Positions 48,715 through 59,510 of a stretch of 64,000 nucleotides of DNA are shown here, piece after piece; position 1 is the stretch's first letter, and the number at the start of each line of letters is the position of its first letter. A model generated the notes under the pieces. The model saw only the letters and a list, made by a program, of their open reading frames with translations, was not told where the DNA came from and searched no databases. The DNA comes from Riptortus pedestris (Eukaryota; Arthropoda; Insecta; Hemiptera; Alydidae), in the NCBI GenBank assembly GCA_019009955.1, contig CM032231.1:109171001-109235000 (forward strand), written 5' to 3'. The position numbers and the translations under genes were made by a program.

Positions 48715-48805
48715 CCGCAGAATAGCTGTGTGTTACGTGGTAAGTCTTAATACACTCGGATAATTTCGAGACGTGGGTTCAATTCCGATTACGAAACTAA
48801 TTGAC
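48715..48805 (+). mobile_element. tRNA-like SINE head
   Basis: An A-box-like 'tagctgtgtgttacgtgg' is followed at SINE spacing by a good B box (gggttcaattcc, about 48,775). The tRNA 3' side is not closed. The following 3' body differs from family S. Confidence 0.4.
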
Positions 48806-50491
48806 TACTCATTATATGGTTTTATAAACTGTTGGGCTATACAATGTTGTTGCTATATAATTGCTAATTGTTCGTACTTATGCAGATTACCACTCCTTGT
48901 CTAAATGGTTTAATTTGTCCCGACAGTTGCTCGTCTATCCTCTCCAGCTGGAACCGGTTCGTAACATTGTTCTATTTCCCACATATTATAAAGCATGTAT
49001 AAATAAAAATATCACAAAAAAAAAACAACTATGAACTGTCATAAATAAAATTATTAGTATTCAGTGGGAACGTTCCAATAGGCTTGGAAAATTTATGTTT
49101 AGTCATTTTCATAAATGACGTTATTATTAATATAAACAAAAAATAATAATAATTAAATACAAATGGTAATGAAAAAAAAATATGAATAGGCTATTAAATA
49201 TAGCAGCGTTATGTTTCAAACAAAAAAAATCATTACGGACAATTTTTTCCATGCGTCATACTATAATTACAAATACAGTCCTGGAAAACTATATCTCCTC
49301 CAATATACAGTTCCTTGTAAGAAATAAATTAAAAAATTAAATCTTGGATAAAAACAAAAAAAATAAGTAGCATTAATTGGGCTTTTGTCCAAAATTTCAT
49401 TACAAAACCAAAATGGGATGACACTTATAAATCATTATCTTTTAGTGAAGAAAGATAAACAAGAACTTGAGATTATTTCTTAATAAACATAAACTACTTA
49501 TCTAGTCTATTAAGCAAACTATATATTTATCTATCTATCTATCTATTTATCTGATCTACCAAAGTTTCTCTTATTATGTTCTTTGCATTTATTTAAGTAT
49601 CATTTCCGTTTTCTCCTATCATCCTAGTATCTAATATTTTTCTGATATTCTTCGACGTTCCTGGAATCCTTCTTCTATCCTATAAAACAAATCGTCGTTA
49701 TAATTCATTAATTCAGCTGTCTGCTTTTGTTATTATTTTTTCTAGTGTAAAAGTCAGTTGTTTGATTGGTTTATATAAGCATTCTTTAATACGTGTGTTG
49801 TCATTTTGTCGATGTTATACATATTGTTGCAAAATGTTAATGCATGGTGTTTGGTAAAAGGGCTACAAAACCATTATTTTATTTTTTATGAAGATCTCGT
49901 GCGTTGGAACTTTTGTTAAAATTGACCTGACCAATGACACAACAAAGAAAATGTAAGAAATGAAACTGTACTGCCCAATATGTAAGCCAAAACTGTTGAA
50001 TTCGGTTTTCTTACAATAAAAAAAGAAAAAGAAAATTGTATATAACTAACTCTAAAGTTTTATTAAATACTCAATTATACAAAAATATGATTTTGAGCTC
50101 TTTTTCCAAACACCACCGAATTGAGGCATGTAATTAGAATAGTCTGTGAGGCCCAAAGAATCCTTTTTTTTGGAAAATCAAAATAATGCCTCAGATCACA
50201 TTCAATCCTAATGAAAACCAAATAATATTGATCAATATGATTTTGCGACCTCTTGCATAAATATTTTCCTTAGACGCCAATTTGAATATTTTTTTATCAA
50301 TAATATCTTAAATGTATTTAAGTACATAACTGCTGAAAATTTGAAAAATGACGAAATTTGTCCAGTGGATAAATTTAGTTGCTAAAAGTAACTTCCAAAA
50401 CTACAATTCTAGAAATTGTCGTTTGAAAATTAATTGCTTGTGTAAAATGGGTAATGATCTTCTTTTACGTGTTATGTAATTATCGTTATTT
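48806..50491. other. Unannotated AT-rich stretch
   Basis: Contains a short (TCTA)n run at about 49,529-49,552. No gene recognised. Confidence 0.4.
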
Positions 50492-50754
50492 TATAAGGAT
50501 CAATAAGAAGGCCAAGTCCTCTACTGGTTTTTAATATTATGCAGAGTGCACTTTCGGAGTCAACGCTCCATCCTCAGTGCCTGCTGACAAACACAACCAC
50601 GAGTTAATTTAACATTCATAGCATGGCACAAAATTAAATTAACTCGTGGTTGTGTTTGTCAGCAGGCACTGAGGATGGAGCATTGACTCCGAAAGTGCAC
50701 TCTGCATAATATTAAAAACCAGTAGAGGACTTGGCCTTCTTATTGATCCTTATA
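50492..50754. repeat. Long near-perfect hairpin (121-bp arms, 21-nt loop)
   Basis: Left arm 50,492-50,612 and right arm 50,634-50,754 are inverse copies with a single difference (cgctcc versus tgctcc). Each arm contains 'ctgaggatggag' followed by 'gactccgaaagtgc', a small stem often seen near the ends of non-LTR and Penelope-like elements, so the arms are probably derived from a retroelement end. Confidence 0.97.
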
Positions 50755-51979
50755 CATTTGTTCCTCTACCATCCAGCATATTCCAGAGATATCGTTATTT
50801 TCTACAAAATAATCACAAAACCATTTCAGTTTTTAGAAAATCTATTACAACTTTTGTTGGAGGCAGTTAAATCGTTTTCTGAGAACTGTCAGCTCAACAT
50901 TTGTGAAGCTAATTGGTTGGTATATTTGGCAACTAAATCCTTTGACTCCACAATCATCGTTTTTCAAGCTATTATCATAAATACAGCAAAAAGATTTTTA
51001 TATATTCTTTGCACATACAGGCATATTCATTTCCATGCCTCAACTGTATTATAAGAATAATTTATGATACTTTGTCATATAATTCTGGAAATGTGGAACC
51101 TTTGGAGATGAATTAACTAGATTTAATATCAAAAGCATTTACCAAAGTCCCAGAATGATTCACAATCTAGCATAAATTGGTGTATGTATGTATTGTTTTA
51201 TCCATTTTATTGTAAATATTTCTCAGGTTATAAGTGATTGATAAATAGTTTTGAAGGTACTGTGAGTTGGTATAGTTTTATAGAAAATGTTAATATTGGT
51301 TGGTGAATGTATTTTCACTAATTTTAATGTCCAATTTTACATTTTTCTTGTTTGTGTATTCTTGTATTTCATAATTTCGTTCACTCACACAAACTTGTAC
51401 AAAGCTTATAAGGTTTTACACTAATTCTTTTTTTTCCTTCAGGGCATGCACTAAGATGGACAGTAGTGATGGTCAACTCAGTCATTAAATAGAAATTTTC
51501 GGCGAATGAATCTATTTTGTAAAGAAATGCAGTATTTATTTTCAATAGAAAAAATTAAAAGCTTTTGAGCTTTCAAGAAAATGTTCCATGTTTGTCTCTG
51601 GTGGTAAACGTTTCACAGATAGCTTATCAAGTTCAACATAATTTGCAAGCATGTAGTGTGAAGCCGCACTCAAAGATTCCATTTGGATTTTAAATATGTT
51701 TAACGTTAAAAAAATACATATTTTAATATGTTGTATTTAATAGAGATCTCTTTTTTACTGATCTCGAAAAGCATTGATAATGATCATGTGATATTGTTTG
51801 TCCGGTAAAAATTGCATGAAAACATCAGACAAAAAAATGTATTATGGGATTTGACTTGACTGGAAAAAAGGTTTAATTTTGTAAACAATACGATACTTAA
51901 CTGCAAAATCTATTAATTTATCACTTGCCTGGTATGATGTTACCTCTTGGCTTTCATTCAACTTTTAAATAGAGAGAGG
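50755..51979. other. Unannotated stretch
   Basis: The frame 50,731-51,054 starts inside the hairpin and is hydrophobic; not recognised and probably spurious. Confidence 0.35.
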
Positions 51980-52211
51980 GGCTCGGGTTGGCCGTGTGAG
52001 TTAAGGCGTTCGTCTTAATCTCATATGGTAAACCTGGAGTAGCGAGTTCGATTCTCGCCTGGGCAAATAGGAATTTACTTAACGACGGACTCATTAAATA
52101 ATATCCTTAGTCCCACCCTGGCTAGAAAAGGGTGGTAACCTGTAGACAACCCGTCCCAATTAGCCATAGTAGCATAAAGTGGACGTAACTAAATAAATAA
52201 AAAAAATAAAT
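51980..52211 (+). mobile_element. tRNA-derived SINE (family S), best-preserved copy
   Basis: GGGTTGGCCGTGTGAGTTAA (A box), a long variable region, B box gagttcgattctcgcc (about 52,044), then the 3' body 'cctggctagaaaagggtggt' and 'aaagtggacgtaa', and an A/AAT tail (52,187-52,211). The 5' part resembles a Leu-type tRNA. RNA polymerase III transcription is expected from the boxes. Confidence 0.85.
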
Positions 52212-52944
52212 AGCGTGTATCGTTTAACTTCGGTCAGTGATGTCATTCCCAATCCTATGCAAGTTGTTCAAAACTCACAACATACCTGATAGTTGGCACC
52301 ACTGATAATTTTCTAAAAATTATTTTAAATTTTACTCATATTACTTTAGCATTTCTATATAAACATAAAAATGGTATTCATAAGTTTGTAAATACCACGT
52401 CAGAACACCTCCATAAGTTTTGAACTGGACTTCAGGTATTTCTTTTTCTTTGCCGACATTATAGGATCTTGAACTTTAACGATACGAGGAAAGGTTATTG
52501 CCTTCCTTTACATATAACTTTCATATATCTTATATTTACATATAACATTTCTACAACCTGTTTCTGACTGGATTACCACCCTGAGGCTACTGAAGCGCTG
52601 TGTTGGTAGGACGAGACGTACTATCACCAAAAGGTGATTTACAGAAAGAAAATCAGAGTTCGATTTTTCGGCTAACTCAAAGGACAAATATTTCCATAGA
52701 ACAAAAAAACAAATAAAGCAATGTAAAACTTGTGTTCAATAGAAGATAAATGATTAGTTTACATTATATAAAGAATTGTCAATCATACCTTTTAATCCCT
52801 AAACCTCCCACATAGAATTCTTTGATGATTCATATTTATTTCATTATTATTAATTCACATTTAATTAAGAATTTATTCATGCAGAGCATATAGCAATGTT
52901 CGTAATATTATATAAATGTCCTGATTCGAATTACAATCCTGACT
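52212..52944. other. Unannotated stretch
   Basis: No gene recognised. Confidence 0.35.
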
Positions 52945-52945
52945 A

Positions 52946-53515
52946 ATCTATACAAGCAACGACTTCATTTATATACCCTCCGATATTTATAATACACGAA
53001 TACATACACAGACCTCGCACAAGCATATAAACCCACTACGGCACGCTACATCCAGAAGTAATTACTTACAAAGACAAAAAATCATAAACTACATTGGCAA
53101 CATGGATAGTACAAATTTGCACACATATCCAATACTATTGGACAATCTAAAAGACGACTAAGAGCAAAATATATATTCTCCTCGCTCCATCCGACAAAAC
53201 AAATGTGGGCTAACTTTTTTAACCAACGAACCTACAACTTTGAAGACAAACAGAACAGACGGTATGGAACTTTTAACCGGAAAACCTATATACATACTTG
53301 AGAACGAGGGGAGCTCTTGCAAACAACGGTCATCCAAGGGCGGATTTATCAACGAGCAACTCAGAGCTACGTCAGAAACGATATTTAGACCCCTGAAACA
53401 AAATAGCAAACGAGATCCAGCAACAGACACACATTCAAACGAATACCGACGAAACTGTTTCACTTTTAACAAATCTGACCAACTCCAAGTGCTGCCAGAT
53501 TATTTTTATACCTGA
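52946..53515 (+). pseudogene. Unrecognised near-open reading frame with one stop
   Basis: One plus frame stays open from about 52,946 to the stop at 53,513, interrupted only by a TAA at 53,159: some 188 codons in AT-rich DNA. The ATG at 53,102 begins MDSTNLHTYPILLDNLKDD before the stop; the second part is hydrophilic (NEGSSCKQRSSKGGFINEQL, then a Lys/Arg/Asn-rich stretch). The strand is A/C-rich and G-poor, like many gag or ORF1 genes of retroelements. No zinc knuckle or other motif is visible. A frame on minus (53,158-53,472) is also open, which weakens the case. Confidence 0.3.
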
Positions 53516-53747
53516 TTTTCCAATACATGTTTCTATGACGATCAATTGGCAAACAATACCCCACAAGATATTGGTAAATAATACCTATATTCAAACGTAA
53601 ATAACCCTAACTAGACTAGAGATTAAACATCCGTGCCTGGAGTAAAACAACTTAATACTGACAACAGGGTCAACGGTGAACCGCAGAGGTACTCTGTACC
53701 ACTTTTGACAGACAAGAACAGATGGCTCTACACCAATTGGTAATTAA

Positions 53748-53753
<6 letters not shown>
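53516..53753. other. Spacer
   Basis: No feature recognised. Confidence 0.3.
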
Positions 53754-53782
<29 letters not shown>

Positions 53783-53806
53783 TTTGTTTGTGTGTGTGCG
53801 TGTGTG
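53754..53806. repeat. (TA)n-(TG)n microsatellite
   Basis: TA units (to about 53,778) followed by TTTG/GTGTGTG repeats. Confidence 0.9.
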
Positions 53807-56800
53807 GGTGAGCATGTAAATTGTGGGCCTTGCGTTCCTTCTACGTAACATAAATCCCAACCAAATGGTTAAGACTAAAATTACACTGTACTAAATAAGA
53901 AGAAGTGTTTGACCTTTTGATCCTTCCGTTAAATAAGAAACCTTTCGAAAGAAACATTCAAGCCACAGCTGAAATGGGGAAAACATGAGCAAGAGATGAT
54001 CACAAGAATGTAATAAGACCAAGAGATTACACAAAATCTTTACGTAATATTCGCCAAAAAAAGAATTGTTGGCTACTATGTCCAGTTTGCAATGATAGTA
54101 ATTAGAAGGAGTCGTTGAAGCAATGCTGCGATAAACGTCATGTGTTTATATCCAAAGATTATTAGACTACACTTTAAATAGAGACTTGCAGGTACTTAAA
54201 AAAGTATCCAAACAGAATGGAAACATCACAAGATCATTACTTCTATGGGAAGATACATTTGGAAACATACAGTGATGAGGTATTATTAACAGTGCACTCA
54301 ATATAAGCTGCCAAATATAATAAAGTGAAACTGAGAAGAGCTTCAAAAAACGTGACATAGCTGACAAAAAGTATGTTCATATGTACTTTCATGGACACCG
54401 GTATGTCCGTAGCTGACTGACAGTCTCTCCATGTTTTCTATCACAGAGCATTGTGAAAGCTATATTTCTTTTTCGTAATGAAAGTTTTGCAACCATTTAA
54501 AGACCACAATTATCTCTGAGGCTCACAGGTAACTTGTGTGATTTTCCACTTTTTATGAAAAACTATAAAGCATTATTAACAATGCTTAATAACATGGCAG
54601 AATGGAATGGCCCATTCATATATTAATTTCTGGCGACAGTCTGAGATGCTGTAACAATATATATCAGTATTTTAACAGCATTAAAGAGAGACGGATGAAA
54701 CGGAAAGTGTTATTTTAATAAAATATATTGAATATTTTATTAAACCCTTTTTAATAGTTGTTTTATTTCTCTCTAAAGGCAGACCAATATGACTTGTAGT
54801 CGGTATGGCACTAGCTGGAAGACTAAAGATTATGAATTTTCTCAAAACGGAATCATAAAGATATACCTAATCTTATAAATGATTTAAGTATTTTTAATGC
54901 TAATACTCATAAATGTAAAATATATTTGTATATAAGCCTATGTATCTATTCGATATTTCATGTGCATAACGTTTCTAGCTATATTGCTTTTGATGTATTC
55001 GCAATAAAAGTTTTTCTACTAGTGTTGTTCTCTTATTAAATTTTTTGGGTGTAGATTTCGTCCGCTGAAATATATTAAACACTAAAATCGAAGTAAGAAA
55101 AATAAATAATAATCATTCGTAAGCAAGGCAGAAAAATTTAAAACAAATTACTCGGAAAACACGTTTTTCTAAGAATGCATTGAGGAAATTATGCATTATT
55201 GATAAACGGAATTGGGTGGCATTTTGAAACATTTAAAAATAAATATTGATTTAAAATTAATCTGAATTTTAATGCGCTTCACGGAAATATAAAAAACCTT
55301 AAATTATAAAATATATGAATTTTTAACGTAATTTAGAATAGTTTCTTACTTATCCACCAGATGTTTCAAGGTGATTTGGTGCAACAATAGAATTAAATAA
55401 TCTCAATGTCAATACTCTTTTGCTACGAGGCATTGTTTCATTTCTGTTGTAAAAATATTTTCTACAGGATATGATGATGTGCTAGTTTTCATAATGTTTT
55501 ATTGAACAACAGAGATAAAACTAATAACAGTTTAATATATTTAAAATTCTATATATGGTTTATATTACCAACAGAAAGTTAACTTCACAAGATCTAAACA
55601 ACTTGTTTGATTCATTTATTATGAAATACTTGTCGCACTTGAAAGAAAACATTTAAATACTGTAAAGCCTCATTTAAATTGCTTGAATACTGCTTATTTA
55701 TTCATGGTTATTTCTGATTCTGAGTAATTGCACCTATAAATATCAAAAAGATCCTGTTACTTTTTAATGTTTTACAAAACCTGCTCAATCACAAAGAATG
55801 CCTAATTTAAACATTAGGCAGTTTTCATTTAATTTCAACCTGATTTTCCGGATGAGACCCCTTTCCGCGGTTCCTCCATTTGTGAAATGATAGAGACTTC
55901 AGGGTTAATGCAATAATTTGTAACATCCACTAAAAAAATCCAGGTGTTTCACAAGGAATCGTGTTGATGCCCTTGTTATTCTCTGTTCGAACATTTTTTC
56001 AAAAGACCATATGAAGATTTCAGCTTCTATATTTCTCAGGTTCACCACCGACAGCTCAAAAGAAAATAACTCGAATGAAATTGTTAAAATATTTGAAGAA
56101 ATACTAAATTTGATTGTCAAAGGCTTTTAGAACTATAATTGATTTCACGAGCTAAACTGTAATTCAAATATATTATTTTTTAAGCAGCTTAAATAAAAAC
56201 ACATGTCTGTGGTGGGAAAAATATATGTTACAAAGCAAAAATGTTGCTTAAACAGTGTTAAGAATTCCTTTTTTTTACATTTAATCATAACGTGCAATTT
56301 ATTCACATAGTCATGTAATTTTGACTCATAGATGATTCTGTTATTCACTTTATTATGAGAGAGAAAATTGAATATTTCACATTTGATAAATACAACAGTC
56401 TAGTAAGTTTCACTGCTTTGGAAAAGTATTTCGCACATAAGAGTGAAATTGCTGTAAAGACTTTTTTCTTACAGGTTTTTAAATGTTTCTCTATCTCTTA
56501 TTAGCTGTCATACTTTACGTACGTAAAGAAAATAAATCCCTTTTCAAAATGGAGATACATTGATTTTCAATGTTTCTATCGGACAAGCCAGAAAGCATGG
56601 AACGAGCTTCGTCCTTCTGAAGTAAGCGAAGCTCCTAGATAAATCTTGATTGGTTCTAAAACCCAATCCATTGCAGTATTTAAGCCCGTCCATTAATCTT
56701 GTTTATTTCTGGATGTAATTGAAGCCTTTAATGCTCTTTGGAAAGCTATTATTGCATGAACATATATTAGGAAAAGCATTCCGCTTCTTTAAAATATAAA

Positions 56801-57165
56801 TGCAATCAATATGAATTAAATTCATCTGGAAATCTAATATGAACTGAAAATACTATAAGTTTTATAATAATGACTTACTGAAATTATAGATGAACCCAAA
56901 ACGGGTACAAAAAAAAATGGTATAGATACTAAAGAACTTCCTACTATACTACTATAAAGTTAAATATACAAAAAGTTATCATTCAGTTTTCATAGAATTT
57001 ATTAATGTGATATATTTTATCTCCAACCCCATGCATCGGGTCAAAAAATGTAATGTTACAGAATTTATTGATTTTTTTATGGTAAGCAAAAAATACAAAG
57101 CTTCTGTACCTCTAATATGTACGTACGAATTAGTAACCTTTTATTTAACCCTCTTAAACTTTCTC

Positions 57166-57167
<2 letters not shown>
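53807..57167. other. Unannotated AT-rich stretch
   Basis: No convincing gene. A poly(A)-like end (gcaataaaagtttttc then tgttgttctc) lies at about 54,999-55,030, but no exon was recognised upstream. Short open frames at 54,167, 55,905 and 56,145 are AT-driven. Confidence 0.35.

Positions 57168-57202
<35 letters not shown>
57168..57202. repeat. (TC)n microsatellite
   Basis: About 16 CT units. Confidence 0.95.
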
Positions 57203-57206
<4 letters not shown>

Positions 57207-57386
57207 CGATTTCCATCTAGAAAGGTAGTGCATAACTAGATACTACAATGGCCCTAAATATCAAATATATAAATTCTAATGGAATTCCTATTTGTGTTTA
57301 CCGAGATTTTTTACCAAATTGAAAACCATATTTTTTTCGGAATTGAAATAACTCCTCTACTTCGTACCAAGAAACTACAAATTGCC

Positions 57387-57424
57387 TATATAAAAGAGGT
57401 TCCAATGTGTACAAGGAGCACAGT
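57387..57424 (+). promoter_or_regulatory. TATA promoter with initiator
   Basis: TATATAAAAG at 57,387-57,396 followed at about 33 nt by gCACAGT, close to the arthropod initiator. Spacing fits an RNA polymerase II core promoter. Confidence 0.5.
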
Positions 57425-57602
57425 AATACAGTTCCTGGCACAAAGATCTTAAGAAGGCTTTACTTCATACTCTGGATAAGCCTATTTTTTCACCCTCAAT
57501 CTCATTGTAACTTCATTTTTCCCTCTTTGATGGCATAAAAATACACGCGTGTGGCAGTTCATGATAGAGAAAGGGCGCCTCAACTATGTCAAGGATTTGA
57601 GT
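57420..57602 (+). other. Candidate first exon
   Basis: From the predicted start site to a canonical donor (GAGT|GTAAGT at 57,603). An ATG at 57,561 opens 14 codons (MIEKGRLNYVKDLS) in phase 0 to the donor. Joined to the next exon this frame meets a stop after about 15 codons, so the transcript may be non-coding or start elsewhere. Confidence 0.35.
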
Positions 57603-58052
57603 GTAAGTACCAATTTATATTATTAACAAATTTCTTAAATCGTTAGCAATTATATTTAATAAATATATTGCACTAACTCATGGTAAACATTATAAGTATT
57701 AACCAACTTTATTTTCAATAATTATATGCTACTATATTAATAAAACTTGCAACAGCATATTGTTTATGCCAATTTATGATTACTTAACTCATTTATTTAG
57801 TTCTGTAATCACAGTTTTAAATAAATAATTAAATTGATAATTACTAAATATTAGAAAATCTATTTAATCTTTCTTAAGTTGAAATATCACAATATCTTAA
57901 AATTTGAAGAGCCACATTTTAATATGCAGTACTCATAAACTTGTAATATAACACAAAATTTACACTTACTCATTAATAAAATAATTTCTAACTGTAACTA
58001 AATCATTTCAAAAATGTTTAAATTTAGTTTCCTTTTTTTACTTCTTTTTCAG

Positions 58053-58147
58053 GTTCTTTCTTGGTGGAAACGAAACTTCGTTGGGCAGTATTTTCTTTGA
58101 ACACACTGATGATTGAAATCACTGACAAATTTCTGAGCAACAACTGT
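58053..58147 (+). other. Candidate second exon
   Basis: Strong acceptor (ttttttacttctttttcag) and donor (ACTGT|GTAAGT). One frame is open across all 95 bp (begins FLVETKLRWAVFSLN, with an internal Met at MIEITDKFLSNNC), but it is not the frame continued from the ATG in exon 1. A further acceptor (tgttattttcag) at 58,205 would give a 58-bp intron and a third exon that stops after 11 codons. Confidence 0.35.
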
Positions 58148-58441
58148 GTAAGTTTGCCGATTTAGCAAGGTACAGATCTTATTTATTTCGTGATGTTATT
58201 TTCAGTATAGAGGGTTCATTTTTGGGCGTGGAAAACTTTGAGCTGCCAATGTTTGAACTTAGGTTTTTCTGAAAATTCTCAGGTCGATCTTAGTTGCCGC
58301 CAGTGACTCCAAGTGACGTTCTGAAGAAGGTTTTAGGGCGAAAAACTACTAGGTTATCATAGCCCGGTAATATCTATAAATCTCGTTTTGGATAAGTACC
58401 CGTAATTTTGTAATTAAATTGTGTTTATGTAAATTATAAAT

Positions 58442-58504
58442 ATTGTTGTATCCTCATTTATATCGCCATTTAAAATGTAACGATATAAACGAGAATGCAA
58501 CAAT
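58442..58504. repeat. Pre-miRNA-sized hairpin
   Basis: 24-nt arms (58,442-58,465 and 58,481-58,504) with three differences and a 15-nt loop. On the minus strand two of the three differences become G-U wobbles, so the minus transcript would pair better. Confidence 0.6.
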
Positions 58505-58609
58505 TATCTTTATACAAATTTCTACACTTGTAATTTTAATTTCTTTATACAAATTTGTAATTTTTAATATAAATTTCTTCATAAAATTCTTAATTTAAAT
58601 TTCTTTACA

Positions 58610-59213
58610 CAGGATGGTCTACGGGAAACGGACGGTTTTAAAATAGTAATTACTCTGTTAGTTTTGAAGACAGACACATTTTATTTACACAAAAATAAAG
58701 CTGAGTTTATGCCATTTTTAAAAAATACATTACTTTATTTTTTTAAAAATAACAATACTTAAATAGCGGTCATTTTCACGAACACACATTTTAAGTCTTT
58801 CTTGAAAATTGACGTCCACTCTTCTTAATAGCTCGTCATTGGTTAGAGCGATTTGGTTTCGTATTGCCGTCTTCAGTGCTTCCAGAGTGCGTGCCGACCG
58901 AGCAGGGCAAGGTGGTTTTGTTTTCATAACACAACCCGTGGATCAAAATGAATTTACCCACCTTAGAATGGTATTCCTACTCGGTATTTCACTATGGCGT
59001 CCGATACGAAAATAACGCCTGAAACATTGTTGAGTTTCAACTACTGATTCACCACTTTTTATAAATGTGTGGTTTGCAAACACGCGATGATCTTTCGTCC
59101 ACAGCGACTGAATGGCAGGCGGTGGGGAGTCGAGTGACATTGACGGCGCGTTTCCCCCTCCACCAGCCGCCAAGTACTGCGCGATTCAAAACCGTCCGTT
59201 TACCGTGAACCTG
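58610..59213 (-). mobile_element. DUF4817-type (mariner/IS630-like) DNA transposon, internally deleted
   Basis: A 604-bp element on minus with imperfect terminal inverted repeats (CAGG... and a perfect inner AAACGGACGGTTTT at both ends), bounded by TA on the right and a mutated CA on the left. Its remaining gene lies at 58,730-59,173. It is inserted in a LINE tail, which continues directly at 59,216, so it is younger than that LINE copy. Confidence 0.8.
58730..59173 (-). pseudogene. DUF4817 transposase: N-terminal DNA-binding domain joined to C-terminal tail, DDE domain deleted
   Basis: From about 59,100 the protein reads WTKDHRVFANHTFIKSGESV, then a helix-turn-helix segment ending PSRNTILRWVNSF, a TGA stop (58,943-58,945, one change from Arg CGA), then TGCVMKTKPPCPARSARTL, all in one frame. 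It jumps at once to the tail EALKTAIRNQIALTNDELLR ... FQERLKMCVREN and ends near 58,730. In full-length relatives the roughly 200 residues with the catalytic DDE triad lie between ARSART and LEALK; here they are missing, with the frame preserved. The product, if the stop were absent, would bind DNA but could not cut it. The stop and lack of a clear promoter make it a dead or non-autonomous copy. Confidence 0.8.
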
Positions 59214-59215
59214 TA

Positions 59216-59510
59216 CAAATTTTTAGTTTTCATAAAATTAAATAATCTAGCTCTTTGTGGCCATCCCCAAAGTCGACTGCTATATTTTTGGAAATGTTGC
59301 AACTCTTTTCGAATATTTGTATACGCATGCCATTTCATTAACACATGGTAGATGGTTAAATTTGTGTTACACTTCCCACATATCGGTGGTTGATCTATTG
59401 TCATAAGATAACAATGTGTAAATCTTTTTTGGCCTATTCCGAGTCTTCCTAGTACGACTTCAAGTCTTCTGTTGGAATATTTCCATGGGCGGTTGGAGGG
59501 TTTAATAGTT
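59216..59510 (-). pseudogene. Non-LTR retrotransposon ORF2, C-terminal tail
   Basis: In one minus frame: PSNRPWKYSNRRLEVVLGRL, GIGQKRFTHCYLM, PPICGKCNTNLTIYHVL. This is the end of jockey/I-group ORF2 proteins, with the Cys-Cys...His part of the terminal zinc-binding motif (the last Cys is replaced by Trp in MKWHAY). The upstream reverse transcriptase and RNase H are missing and the 3' end is cut by the DUF4817 element at 59,213. Confidence 0.8.

Noticed and set aside
50731..51054. 107-codon plus frame
   Set aside because: Starts within the hairpin arm, is AT-driven and hydrophobic, and resembles no family I know.
51980..52070. Functional tRNA gene
   Set aside because: A and B boxes are present but the acceptor and anticodon stems do not close and a SINE 3' body follows; other copies share the same body.
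53158..53472. 104-codon minus frame
   Set aside because: Lies opposite the longer plus frame and has no recognisable features; the shared low-stop composition explains it.
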